Under the pieces are notes generated by a model. It ran no database searches. It had not been told where the DNA came from and worked only from the letters and a program-made list of their open reading frames with translations. Below, in pieces: positions 27,158-35,353 of a stretch of 64,000 bases of DNA. The first letter of the stretch is position 1. Each line of letters opens with the position of its first letter. The DNA is taken from positions 186,001 to 250,000 of the forward strand of contig NZ_JAQGCZ010000007.1 in assembly GCF_027706845.1 (NCBI RefSeq). Direction: 5' to 3'. The position numbers and the translations under genes were made by a program. The stretch comes from Mycolicibacterium sp. BiH015 (lineage in GTDB: Bacteria > Actinomycetota > Actinomycetes > Mycobacteriales > Mycobacteriaceae).

Positions 27158-28585
27158 ATGAACCGCTACCCAACCATCGGCCGCGTCGGCGTGCTCGCGC
27201 TCACCCTCGGCGTCGGCGGCGTCACCCTGCCCGCAGGCGCAACGCCGGCCGACGTCACACCGCCGGCGATCAGCCGCATGGCAGTGACGTCCGCCCCCGT
27301 GACGCCGATGCTTGTGACGCGCGCGCCTGTGACGCCGGCTGTCCAGGCACTGCAGCCACGGCAATCCCCGGCAGCACTCTCGGCGCCGACGCATCCGGCG
27401 ATACCGCAACGGATTTCGCTGCCGCCCGAGGTGCGTGTCGTCGTGCCCGAATCCGTTGACAGCGCCGCGCTCCTGGAGACCCTCGCGGGGGAACCCGAGC
27501 ATCGCGACCACGTCCGTGCGATGTCACGGTCGCTCGGCCTCGACCATGGCCGCGACGAAAAGCCCGGCGCGCCCACGTATCTCACCGGTTCTCCGGCCTC
27601 CGCCGGCCCCAATGTGGTGGCCGCCCTGATCGGGGTGTTCATCGGCGACGGCGACGAGCCTGGGGAGAACGGGGGCCTGCTGATCGGCAACGGCGCACCG
27701 GGCGCGCCGGGGCAGGACGGAGGACGAGGCGGTCTGCTGTTCGGGAACGGCGGCCGGGGCGGTGACGGGCTCACGGGCCAGGACGGCGGCAACGGCGGTG
27801 CGGCGGGCCTGTTCGGCAATGGTGGCGCAGGCGGAAACGGCGGCAACCGCGGCGGTGTCGCACCGACAGCCGCCAACGGTGGAAACGGCGGTCGCGGCGG
27901 TCTGCTGGCCGGCCGAGGCGGCGACGGCGGCATGGGCGGCGTCGCCGACGCCCAGTCCGGAACCGCCACGGGAGGCAATGGCGGGAAGGGAGGCGCGGCA
28001 GGTGTTCTCGGCGACGCCGGCCAGGGCGGCCGAGGCGGAAACTCGTCCACACAGCAGGGTTCGGCGTTCGGCGGCAAAGGCGGCCAGGGCGGGGCAACCG
28101 TCTCGGGCGCCGGCGGACGCGGCGGCGACGGCGGGTACGCGATCAGCAACGACGGCGCCGGCGTCGGCGGTACCGGCGGTAAGGGTGGCCACGCCATCGT
28201 GTCGGGCTCCGGAGGCAGCGGCGGGACAGGCGGCACCGTCATCGGAACCAAGAACGTCACCTACGGCGGCGAAGGGGGAGCCGGTGGCAGAGGCGGCGTA
28301 CTGGGCGGTGACGGCGGAGACGGGGGCGCCGGCGGCAACGGGCACACCAACGACGGGTCCGCACACGGCGGGCACGGCGGCCAAGGCGGCAAAGGCGGTC
28401 TCGGCTCCGACGGCGGAGACGGCGGCAAGGGCGGCAATGGCTCATCGGTGAACGGAAACAGCTACGGCACCAGCGGCGGCGACGGCGGAGACGCCGGCCC
28501 AGGCGGCGAGGGCGGATCGGGCGGCACCGGCGGGACGGGGAAGACCGCCAACGGCGGCAACGGGAAAGGCGGAGCCGATGGATAA
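27158..28585 (+). CDS. Secreted PGRS-like glycine-rich protein, no PE domain (copy 2)
   Basis: 475 aa. The signal peptide (MNRYPTIGRVGVLALTLGVG, likely cut near Ala27) shares GRVGxLAxxLGVG with copy 1. A Pro/Thr/Val-rich stretch with repeated VTxAPVTP motifs follows, then VVAALIGVFIGDGDEPGENG, LLIGNGAPGAPGQDGGRGG and about 300 residues of GGX repeats. The conserved block is almost identical to copy 1 while the leader regions differ. GGAG lies six bases before the ATG, as in copy 1. Its reading frame stays open upstream into the regulator gene, but the signal peptide fixes the start. Confidence 0.8.
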   Translation: MNRYPTIGRVGVLALTLGVGGVTLPAGATPADVTPPAISRMAVTSAPVTPMLVTRAPVTPAVQALQPRQSPAALSAPTHPAIPQRISLPPEVRVVVPESVDSAALLETLAGEPEHRDHVRAMSRSLGLDHGRDEKPGAPTYLTGSPASAGPNVVAALIGVFIGDGDEPGENGGLLIGNGAPGAPGQDGGRGGLLFGNGGRGGDGLTGQDGGNGGAAGLFGNGGAGGNGGNRGGVAPTAANGGNGGRGGLLAGRGGDGGMGGVADAQSGTATGGNGGKGGAAGVLGDAGQGGRGGNSSTQQGSAFGGKGGQGGATVSGAGGRGGDGGYAISNDGAGVGGTGGKGGHAIVSGSGGSGGTGGTVIGTKNVTYGGEGGAGGRGGVLGGDGGDGGAGGNGHTNDGSAHGGHGGQGGKGGLGSDGGDGGKGGNGSSVNGNSYGTSGGDGGDAGPGGEGGSGGTGGTGKTANGGNGKGGADG

Positions 28586-28683
28586 CGCCCTGAACAGGAA
28601 ATTTCACGTTTGCCGAATGAGCCCCGAAGCCTCGGCGACCACGATGACGACCAACACCCATCACAGAGAAGGAGCACACCGAA

Positions 28684-29520
28684 ATGACCACTGTTGACCT
28701 CGATGCCGACCGCGTACTGAAGGCCAAGCACCGTGCCCTGTGGGCTTCCGGGAACTACGCGTCCGTGGCGGCCGAACTGATCCCGGCGCTCGGGCCCGAA
28801 CTCGTCAAGGCATGCGCGATCAAACCCGGCGACCGGGTGCTCGATGTCGCCGCCGGCACCGGCAACGCGTCGATTCCCGCCGCGGTGGCTGGCGCCGTCG
28901 TCACCGCCAGCGACCTCACCCCTGAGCTCTTCGGGGCGGGCCGTCGCAACGCTGCCGACCACGGTGTCGTACTGGAGTGGGTGGAGGCGGATGCGGAGGC
29001 GCTACCCTTTGCCGATGACAGCTTCGACATCGTAATGTCCTGTGTCGGAGCGATGTTCGCGCCCCACCACCAGGTGACAGCGGACGAACTGGTGCGCGTG
29101 GTCCGCCCTGGCGGGACCATCGGTCTCATCAATTGGACGCCGGAGGGCTTCATCGGCAGCCTGTTCGCGACGATGAAGCCCTACGCGCCGCCGTCCCCTC
29201 CCGGGGCGAGCCCGGCCCCGCTGTGGGGCTGGGAGGAGCACGTCGCCACGCTGTTCGGCGATCGCGTCGCGGATCTGACGATGAGACGCCGGACCGTGCG
29301 CATGGACCACTGCGCTACACCCGTCGAGTTCCGCGAATATTGGAAACGCAACTACGGGCCGACCATCGCGGCATACCGGTACAACGCCGAGCAACCGGAC
29401 CGGGTGGCCGAGCTCGACGCGGCTTTCCTCGACTTCCTCACAGACTGGAACCGCTCCGCCGAACCCGGACGCACCGCCTACGACGCGGAGTACCTGATGG
29501 TGACGGCGACGAAGCGCTGA
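28684..29520 (+). CDS. Class I SAM-dependent methyltransferase
   Basis: 278 aa. The Rossmann core shows motif I VLDVAAGTGNASIPAA, an acidic residue ending strand 2 (ASDLTPEL), motif II-like ADAEALPFADDSFDIVMSCVG and a post-motif VRPGGTIGLINW. This is the UbiE/Methyltransf_11 type; the methyl acceptor is unknown. A GAAGGAG ribosome site precedes the ATG. Its stop lies 49 bases before the ArsR gene. It could be linked to the PGRS block before it or to the ArsR gene after it; the sequence does not decide. Confidence 0.85.
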   Translation: MTTVDLDADRVLKAKHRALWASGNYASVAAELIPALGPELVKACAIKPGDRVLDVAAGTGNASIPAAVAGAVVTASDLTPELFGAGRRNAADHGVVLEWVEADAEALPFADDSFDIVMSCVGAMFAPHHQVTADELVRVVRPGGTIGLINWTPEGFIGSLFATMKPYAPPSPPGASPAPLWGWEEHVATLFGDRVADLTMRRRTVRMDHCATPVEFREYWKRNYGPTIAAYRYNAEQPDRVAELDAAFLDFLTDWNRSAEPGRTAYDAEYLMVTATKR

Positions 29521-29556
29521 CCGCGTGGATGTCAGCCGCCGAGCGGGTGCGGGGAC

Positions 29557-29575
29557 TACATTCTCCACTGTGGAG
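29557..29575 (+). promoter_or_regulatory. Leaderless promoter and operator of the ArsR gene
   Basis: TACATT (29557-29562) is followed by 7 bases and GTG. The perfect inverted repeat CTCCAC-T-GTGGAG (29563-29575) starts directly after the -10 box and covers the start codon. A bound dimer would block both polymerase and the leaderless start, which fits autorepression by the encoded ArsR protein. Confidence 0.5.
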
Positions 29576-29890
29576 GATCAACGGCTCGTCGATCGGGCGT
29601 CGTCGGCGCTGGCCGAGGTGGACACGCCGGGCTGGGCCCAGCGCTTCGACCTGGTGTCGGACCCGCATCGGCTGGAGATCCTGCTGAGCCTGCACCGGGC
29701 ACCGGGGATCTGCGTCAGCGATCTCGCGGCGGCGCTCGGACGGTCGGAGAACGCGGTCTCCCAGGCTCTTCGGGTGCTGCGCCAGCAGGGTTGGGTGACC
29801 AGCACCCGCTCGGGCAGGTCGGTGACCTATCGGCTGGAGGACGAAATCGTGCACGATCTTCTGCACTGGATCGGCGCAAGACACGGCTGA
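29570..29890 (+). CDS. ArsR-family winged-helix regulator
   Basis: 106 aa from the GTG at 29570. The helix-turn-helix is GICVSDLAAALGRSENAVSQALRVLRQQGWV, followed by the wing TSTRSGRSVTYRLEDE. No CxC metal site of the ArsR/SmtB metal sensors is present in helix 3, and only one Cys (in GICVSDL) is seen, so the signal is probably not a classic thiolate-bound metal. The leaderless promoter and the palindrome across the start codon decide this start over the ATG-type frame opening at 29525. It may control the methyltransferase upstream or itself. Confidence 0.85.
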   Translation: MEDQRLVDRASSALAEVDTPGWAQRFDLVSDPHRLEILLSLHRAPGICVSDLAAALGRSENAVSQALRVLRQQGWVTSTRSGRSVTYRLEDEIVHDLLHWIGARHG

Positions 29891-29929
29891 GCGAAACAGA
29901 TTGCAGCCAAAGCGCACCCGCCCCGGACC

Positions 29930-29935
29930 TACACT
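29930..29935 (+). promoter_or_regulatory. -10 box of leaderless GntR gene
   Basis: TACACT is followed by exactly 6 bases and the GTG at 29942, which supports that codon over the adjacent GTG at 29939. Confidence 0.5.
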
Positions 29936-29941
29936 TGCGTG

Positions 29942-30742
29942 GTGCGCGTGCTGAACCTCGACGAGCCACCGCTGGCTCCGCAGCCCGAGTTGGGCGGGCA
30001 TTCCGACCAGCCCGCGCACGTGCGGATCGCGCACTGGCTGGAGAATCTCGTCGTCTCCGGCGAACTGGTACCTGGTGACAAGTTGCCGCCCGAGGTGGAG
30101 ATCGCCACCTCGCTGGGAGTGAGTCGAATGACACTTCGGCAGGCACTCAGCGCGGTGGAAGCGAAGGGTTTCATCGATCGCCGGCGTGGACGTTTCGGCG
30201 GAAGCTTCGTCGCCGCGCCGCGTTTCGAACTCGACCATGCGGCGCTTCCCGGCTTCACCGAACAGATGCGCAGGATCGATGTGGCGCCTGGCGCGATGGT
30301 GCTCAGGGCGACCACGCGCAGGCCCGACATCGTCGTGAGCAGGGCGCTGGGGCTGCGCAGGACCGAGCACGTGCACGAGATCCAGCGCGTGCGCACGGCC
30401 AACGGAGAGCCGATCGTCCTCGAAGAGGCCTACCTTCCCGCCGAACCATTCCCCGGCCTGATTTCCAAAGATCTGCACGGCTCGCTGTATGCCGTCATGC
30501 GCGATTACGGGTTGTCGCCCTGTACGGCCGACGAACGGATCGAGGCCGCCCCCGCCACACTGGAGCAGAGCGAGATCCTCGGGCTGGCGCCGGCCAGCCC
30601 GCTGCTGATCATCGTGCGAACGTCCTACGCCGACAACGGTGTGCCCGTCGAATTCTCCAGGGATTATCTGCGTTCGGACCGGACCGCGATCCGCATCAAA
30701 TCGCGGGCGGAGCCGACGCCTGTCACGCGCCCCCTGCCATAG
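29942..30742 (+). CDS. HutC-type GntR regulator (UTRA domain)
   Basis: 266 aa. Residues about 25-90 are a GntR winged helix (LPPEVEIATSLGVSRMTLRQALSAVEAKGFI, then RRRGRFGGSFV). Residues about 100-258 are a UTRA ligand domain, with a typical EIQRVRTANGEPIVLEEAYLP and a closing VEFSRDYLRSDRTAIRI. HutC-class members recognise GTNTANAC sites, and GTCTAGAC lies 12 bases after this gene, before the kinase/oxidoreductase operon. It is therefore the likely local repressor of that operon. The inducer is unknown. Confidence 0.9.
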   Translation: MRVLNLDEPPLAPQPELGGHSDQPAHVRIAHWLENLVVSGELVPGDKLPPEVEIATSLGVSRMTLRQALSAVEAKGFIDRRRGRFGGSFVAAPRFELDHAALPGFTEQMRRIDVAPGAMVLRATTRRPDIVVSRALGLRRTEHVHEIQRVRTANGEPIVLEEAYLPAEPFPGLISKDLHGSLYAVMRDYGLSPCTADERIEAAPATLEQSEILGLAPASPLLIIVRTSYADNGVPVEFSRDYLRSDRTAIRIKSRAEPTPVTRPLP

Positions 30743-30745
30743 ATC

Positions 30746-30762
30746 GGTCTAAAGTCTAGACC
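30746..30762. promoter_or_regulatory. HutC-type operator before the kinase/oxidoreductase operon
   Basis: GGTCTA (30746-30751) and TAGACC (30757-30762) form an inverted repeat, and GTCTAGAC at 30754-30761 is a perfect palindrome that matches the HutC-subfamily consensus GTNTANAC. A TAGAGT -10-like box follows at 30780-30785. The adjacent UTRA-GntR is the natural partner. Confidence 0.55.
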
Positions 30763-30820
30763 TTTGCACTTGGCCGGTTTAGAGTGGCACCACCAGCACT
30801 GCGGCGGTTGAGGATCGCGA

Positions 30821-31750
30821 ATGTCGGCACGGCTCACCGATGAACACCTCGACGGGGTGTTCGATCAGATCGAGCTGCTGGCCGGGCGGCCACGCATTCT
30901 GGAAGAGCTCTCCGGAGGGCTGACCAATCGCAACGTCAAGGTCACGACCCCCGAGGGGGTGTACGTCGCGCGTTGCGTCGATGCCGAGCGCAACCTGCTC
31001 GGCATCGATCGTGATCGCGAGCACTTCAACACCGTGGCCGCCGAGAAGGCCGGGGTCGGGGCCAGGGTGCTGGACTATCGCCCTGACCTTGGGGTGTTGC
31101 TGCTGAGCTTCCTTGAAGGGAAAACGCTGGAGAACAAGGACTTTCAGCGCGAGGGAGTGATCGCCAAAGCGGCGCAGGCATGCCGGACCCTGCACACCGG
31201 CCCCCGCTTCCGGGGTCGCTTCGACATGTTCGAGCGCCAACCCGCCTACCTCGCGACCGTCCAGCAGCACGGTTTCCGGATCCCGACGGATTACCTTGAG
31301 CACGCCGATGCCTTCGATGCGGCCAAACGCGTGCTCACCGCGACCGACGACACCACAGTGCCCTGCAACAACGATCTGCTCGCCGGCAACTTCATCGAGG
31401 ACGGCGACCGAATGTGGCTGATCGACTACGAATACTCCGGCAACAACGACCCGTGCTTCGAACTGGGCAACATCTGGAGCGAGTGCGGCCTATCCCTCGA
31501 TCAGCTCGAGCAACTGGTCACCGAATACTACGGTCGCCCGCTGCGGCACAAGACCGCGCGGGCCCACCTTCAAGGAGTCGTCGCCAAGTACGGCTGGACG
31601 CTGTGGGGATGTATCCAATACGGCTGCAGCGCCATCCAATTCGACTTCTGGGCGTGGGCGATGGAGCGGTACGAGGCGGCCGTCGCCGAGTTTCGCGGGC
31701 CGAACTACACGCGCCTGCTCGACGCAGTCGCCCAGGAAAGGACATCATGA
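30821..31750 (+). CDS. Choline-kinase / APH-fold phosphotransferase
   Basis: 309 aa. It has the aminoglycoside-phosphotransferase fold, with the nearest look being choline/ethanolamine kinases: LSGGLTNRNVKV at the nucleotide loop, the Brenner-like motif C182-N-N-D185-LLAG-N190 and the metal-binding D202 in WLIDYEYS. In typical members the Brenner motif begins with His; here it is Asn183, with the catalytic Asp185 kept. The stop overlaps the FAD oxidoreductase start (ATGA), so the products are made together. A small quaternary or methylated amine is a reasonable guess for the substrate. Confidence 0.82.
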   Translation: MSARLTDEHLDGVFDQIELLAGRPRILEELSGGLTNRNVKVTTPEGVYVARCVDAERNLLGIDRDREHFNTVAAEKAGVGARVLDYRPDLGVLLLSFLEGKTLENKDFQREGVIAKAAQACRTLHTGPRFRGRFDMFERQPAYLATVQQHGFRIPTDYLEHADAFDAAKRVLTATDDTTVPCNNDLLAGNFIEDGDRMWLIDYEYSGNNDPCFELGNIWSECGLSLDQLEQLVTEYYGRPLRHKTARAHLQGVVAKYGWTLWGCIQYGCSAIQFDFWAWAMERYEAAVAEFRGPNYTRLLDAVAQERTS

Positions 31751-34212
31751 CCTCTGCCAAGCCGCTGCCCGAACGCGCCCGTGTGGTGGTCGTCGGCGGC
31801 GGGGTGATCGGCACGAGCGTGGCCTACCATCTGACCAAGCTGGGGATCGACGATGTTCTGCTGCTTGAGCAGGGTCAACTCTCCAGCGGAACCACTTGGC
31901 ACGCAGCCGGTCTCGTCGGGCAGCTGCGCGCATCGGAGGGAATGACGCGCCTGGTGCAGTACTCCACCGCGCTGTACGCCGAGCTGGAGAACGAGACTGG
32001 TCTGTCGGCGGGCTACAAGCAGTGCGGTGGTGTCACCGTGGCGCGCACCGAGGACAGGATGGTCCAGTTGCGCCGCACCGCGGCCAACGCCGCCGCGTTC
32101 GACCTGCGGTGCGAATTGCTCAGTCCCGAGGAGGCTTTCGCGCACTATCCGGTGATGCGGGTCGACGATCTGGTCGGTGCCATCTGGCTCCCGGCCGACG
32201 GTAAAGCCAACCCGACCGACCTGACGTTCGCGCTGGCCAAAGGGGCACGCAAGCGCGGCTGCCGGATCGCCGAGAAGACGCGGGTGCTCGACGTCCTCGT
32301 CACGGACGGTCGGGTCGGGGGAGTGCGCACCGAGGCGGGCGACATCGAGGCCGAGATCGTGGTGAACTGCGCGGGTCAGTGGGCCAAACAGGTGGGGGCC
32401 ATGGCCGGGGTCAACGTGCCGTTGCATTCCGCCGAGCACTTCTACGTCGTCAGCGAGGCGATCGACGGCGTCCACCCGGACCTGCCGATCCTGCGCGACC
32501 CCGACGGTTACACCTACTTCAAGGAAGAGGTCGGAGGCCTCGTCATCGGCGGGTTCGAGCCCCAGGCCAAGCCGTGGGTCTCGCCCGACGCCATCCCGTA
32601 CCCGTTCGAGTTCCAGCTTCTCGACGAAGACTGGGAGCACTTCGAGATCCTGATGAACAGTGCGCTGCTGCGCATTCCGGCTCTCGAATCGACCGGGATC
32701 AAGAAGTTCTACAACGGGCCGGAGAGTTTCACGCCCGACAACCAGTTCATCCTCGGCGAGGCCCCCGAATGCCGGAACTTCTTCGTCGGCGCGGGATTCA
32801 ACTCCGTCGGGATCGCCACGGCGGGGGGCGCCGGACGGGCGCTGGCCGAGTGGATCGTCGAGGGAGCACCCACGACCGACCTCACCGGAGTCGACATCCG
32901 CCGGTTCGCCCCGTTCAACGGCAACAACCGGTGGCTGCACGACAGGGTCGCCGAAGTGCTCGGCATCCACTACGAAATCCCCTGGCCGAACCGGGAAATG
33001 AAGACCGCGCGGCCGTTCCGTCGCTCACCCGTGCACCACCTGCTCGAGGCTGCGGGGGCGAACTTCGGCAGCAGGATGGGTTGGGAACGTGCGAACTTCT
33101 TCGCCCCGCCGGGGACGGCGCCGGTGATCGACTACACCTGGGGCAAGCCGAATTGGCTGGAGTGGTCGGCGGCCGAGCAGACCAGCACGCGCACTGGCGT
33201 GACGGTGTTCGACCAGACCTCCTTCTCGAAGTACCTGCTGGTCGGTTGCGATGCCGGAGCCGCGTTGCAGTGGCTGTGCACCGCCGACGTGGGTGTGGAG
33301 ATCGGACGCGCCGTTTACACCGGCATGCTGAACGCGCGAGGGACCTACGAGTCCGATGTGACGGTGACCAGGATCGGTGCCGACGAATATCTGATCGTCA
33401 GCAGTGCCGCGACCACGGAGCGCGACAAGGACCACATCGTGAGGAACATGCCCGACGGCGCGAATGCCCACCTCGTCGACGTCACCTCCTCGTACGCGGT
33501 GTTCGGGGTGATGGGGCCGCGGTCGCGTGACCTGTTGTCGGCCCTGACCGACGCCGACCTGTCCGACGCGGCGTTCCCGTTCGGGTCCAGCCGCCTGATC
33601 TCGCTCGGTTATGCCACGGTGCGCGCGACGCGCATCACCTACGTCGGCGAACTGGGATGGGAACTGTACGTCCCAGCCGAATTCGCGGTGGGGGTGTACG
33701 AGGAGCTGATCGCGGCAGGGCAGCGCTACGGGATCGCCCGCGGCGGATACTCCGCGATCGAGTCGCTGCGGCTGGAAAAGGGCTACCGCGCGTTCGGCCG
33801 CGAGCTCACACCGAGCGAGAATCCCGTCGAGGCGGGACTGCTCTTTGCCTGCAAGCTCAAGACCGACATCCCGTTCCTCGGCCGTGAGGCTGTCGAAAGG
33901 TCGCGCGCAGAGGGCGTCCGCAAGAAGCTCGCCGGGTTCGCCGTCGACTCCGCCGAGCCGATGCTCTGGGGCGGCGAACTGATCTTGCGTGACGGCGACG
34001 TCGCCGGACAGGTGACGTCGGCAGCGTGGGGACAGACGATGGGAGCGGGGGTCGGGCTGGCTTATCTGCGGTCGGCGGACGCTTCGGTCATCGACGCGGA
34101 CTGGGTGCGCGCCGGCGGCTACCAGATCAACGTCGGTGGGACGCTGTACCCGATCACGGTGTCCCTGCGACCGCTCTACGACCCCGCCGGCGAGCGCATC
34201 GGGAAGGGTTGA
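31747..34212 (+). CDS. FAD oxidoreductase fused to GcvT domain (dimethylglycine/sarcosine dehydrogenase type)
   Basis: 821 aa. The N-terminal half is a DAO-type flavoprotein with VVVVGGGVIGTSVAYHLTKLG and GTTWHAAGLVGQLR; H52 is in the position of the histidine that carries covalent FAD in dimethylglycine dehydrogenase. A FAO_M-like segment follows near residue 375-430. The C-terminal half is an aminomethyltransferase (GcvT) domain with TSSYAVFGVMGPRSRDLL, GELGWELYVP and ESLRLEKGYRAFGRELTP, which would pass the released one-carbon unit to tetrahydrofolate. The family demethylates N-methyl glycine derivatives. The exact substrate is not fixed by sequence. Confidence 0.88.
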   Translation: MTSAKPLPERARVVVVGGGVIGTSVAYHLTKLGIDDVLLLEQGQLSSGTTWHAAGLVGQLRASEGMTRLVQYSTALYAELENETGLSAGYKQCGGVTVARTEDRMVQLRRTAANAAAFDLRCELLSPEEAFAHYPVMRVDDLVGAIWLPADGKANPTDLTFALAKGARKRGCRIAEKTRVLDVLVTDGRVGGVRTEAGDIEAEIVVNCAGQWAKQVGAMAGVNVPLHSAEHFYVVSEAIDGVHPDLPILRDPDGYTYFKEEVGGLVIGGFEPQAKPWVSPDAIPYPFEFQLLDEDWEHFEILMNSALLRIPALESTGIKKFYNGPESFTPDNQFILGEAPECRNFFVGAGFNSVGIATAGGAGRALAEWIVEGAPTTDLTGVDIRRFAPFNGNNRWLHDRVAEVLGIHYEIPWPNREMKTARPFRRSPVHHLLEAAGANFGSRMGWERANFFAPPGTAPVIDYTWGKPNWLEWSAAEQTSTRTGVTVFDQTSFSKYLLVGCDAGAALQWLCTADVGVEIGRAVYTGMLNARGTYESDVTVTRIGADEYLIVSSAATTERDKDHIVRNMPDGANAHLVDVTSSYAVFGVMGPRSRDLLSALTDADLSDAAFPFGSSRLISLGYATVRATRITYVGELGWELYVPAEFAVGVYEELIAAGQRYGIARGGYSAIESLRLEKGYRAFGRELTPSENPVEAGLLFACKLKTDIPFLGREAVERSRAEGVRKKLAGFAVDSAEPMLWGGELILRDGDVAGQVTSAAWGQTMGAGVGLAYLRSADASVIDADWVRAGGYQINVGGTLYPITVSLRPLYDPAGERIGKG

Positions 34213-34223
34213 CCGCTGATGAA

Positions 34224-34263
34224 TACTCTCCATCTGACCAGCTAGACAGATGAACAGATGGAG
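34224..34263 (+). promoter_or_regulatory. Promoter with 9-base inverted repeat before cbiM
   Basis: TACTCT at 34224-34229 is a good -10 candidate. CTCCATCTG (34228-34236) and CAGATGGAG (34255-34263) form a perfect inverted repeat with an 18-base spacer, and a further CAGATG lies at 34247-34252. The layout suits a metal- or cofactor-responsive repressor, or a small hairpin. No cobalamin riboswitch fits in the 66-base gap to the previous gene. Confidence 0.45.
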
Positions 34264-34299
34264 GAATAGCATCGGCGGGTGACCGTCACCCACCAAGCG

Positions 34300-34986
34300 A
34301 TGCACATGAGCGACGGCATCGTCAACGCACCGATCTCACTGCTGTTCGGGGTCGTCGCCATCGTCGCGCTGGGTATCTGCGCATGGCGGGCGCGCGAGGA
34401 ACTCGACGAACGCACGGTACCGCTCGCAGGCCTCGTGGCCGCCTTCATCTTCGCCGTGCAGATGGTGAACTTCCCGATCCTGCCCGGCATCAGCGGGCAC
34501 CTCCTCGGCGGCGCGCTGGCAGCGATTCTGGTGGGCCCCTACACAGGTGCACTCTGCGTGGCCATCGTCTTGATCGTCCAGTCCCTGCTGTTCGCCGACG
34601 GTGGCGTGACGGCGCTCGGGACCAACATCACCAACATGGCCGTCATCGGCGTCGCCGCCGGATACGGCACGGCCGTGCTGCTGTACCGCCTGATTCGTCG
34701 GGGTCGAGACAGCGTTGCGGTACCGGTCGTCGGGGCGCTCGCCTTCGCGTCAGCCGTCGTCGGAACCGTTTGTGCTGCGATGGGATTCGTCCTCCAATAC
34801 GCGCTCGGCGGCGCGACGTCGACGTCACTGGGCTCGGTGGCCGCCTACATGTTCGGGACCCACGTCCTGATCGGCGTCGGTGAGGGCATCATCACCGCGC
34901 TGACGGTGATGGCCGTCGTGCGGGCTCGGCCTGACCTCGTCTACCTGCTTCGCACCAGCAGAAAGCGCACGGAGGTGGCCGCATGA
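34300..34986 (+). CDS. cbiM: ECF transporter substrate-binding subunit CbiM (Co/Ni)
   Basis: 228 aa, about seven membrane segments. CbiM/NikM proteins bind Co2+ or Ni2+ with the amino-terminal end and His2 of an MHxxxG start. The sequence MHMSDGIVNAPISL begins at the ATG at 34300, so that start is preferred over the GTG at 34279, which would bury the metal site inside a 7-residue extension. NFPILPGISGHLLGGALAAILVGPYTGAL carries the second conserved histidine. It opens a four-gene operon with short overlaps. M. tuberculosis has the unrelated permease NicT in the neighbouring position. Confidence 0.9.
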   Translation: MHMSDGIVNAPISLLFGVVAIVALGICAWRAREELDERTVPLAGLVAAFIFAVQMVNFPILPGISGHLLGGALAAILVGPYTGALCVAIVLIVQSLLFADGGVTALGTNITNMAVIGVAAGYGTAVLLYRLIRRGRDSVAVPVVGALAFASAVVGTVCAAMGFVLQYALGGATSTSLGSVAAYMFGTHVLIGVGEGIITALTVMAVVRARPDLVYLLRTSRKRTEVAA

Positions 34987-35351
34987 CCGAGACGCCGCAG
35001 CGCCGCTGGTGGTTCTGGATCGGATTCGCGATCGTCACCTTGCTGATCGCCGGTGGTGTCTCGTACTTCGCCAGCTCCAGCCCGGACGGCCTCGACTCGG
35101 CGACGCTGCAGGGCTGCGAGGTGGTCGAGACAGCCGACGGCGAGCAGTTGCAGGGTGACTGCATCGCCCAGCACGCGGAAGAACACGCCATGGCCGGCTC
35201 CCCACTCGCCGACTACGCCGTCAGCGGGCAGGACGGCACAGGCGGCCTGGCCGGAATCGTCGGCGTCGTCGTCACGGTGCTCGTGGCAGGCGGAGCCTTC
35301 TGGATCATCGCCCGCTCCCGGGTGAAACCGAAGTCGACAGAAGGTTCCTGA
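34983..35351 (+). CDS. PDGLE-domain (CbiN-like) small membrane protein
   Basis: 122 aa with two membrane segments (about 11-32 and 82-104). The short motif SSSPDGLDSATLQG just after the first segment is the PDGLE signature of the small CbiN-type accessory subunit that activates CbiM. An outside loop of about 45 residues rich in Glu and Gln connects the segments. The start overlaps the cbiM stop (ATGA) and cbiQ follows 2 bases after its stop. Confidence 0.85.
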   Translation: MTETPQRRWWFWIGFAIVTLLIAGGVSYFASSSPDGLDSATLQGCEVVETADGEQLQGDCIAQHAEEHAMAGSPLADYAVSGQDGTGGLAGIVGVVVTVLVAGGAFWIIARSRVKPKSTEGS

Positions 35352-35353
35352 CC

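Noticed and set aside
19570..28585. Calling the glycine-rich genes PE_PGRS proteins
   Set aside because: No PE domain is present in either protein; both start with a Sec-type signal peptide. They are labelled PGRS-like only.
20030..28585. CRISPR-like array in the repetitive stretches
   Set aside because: The repeats are short glycine codon repeats in frame within genes, with no constant repeat/variable spacer pattern and no cas genes.
34213..34299. Cobalamin riboswitch before cbiM
   Set aside because: The gap is only about 90 bases and shows no B12-box; it holds a promoter and an inverted repeat instead.
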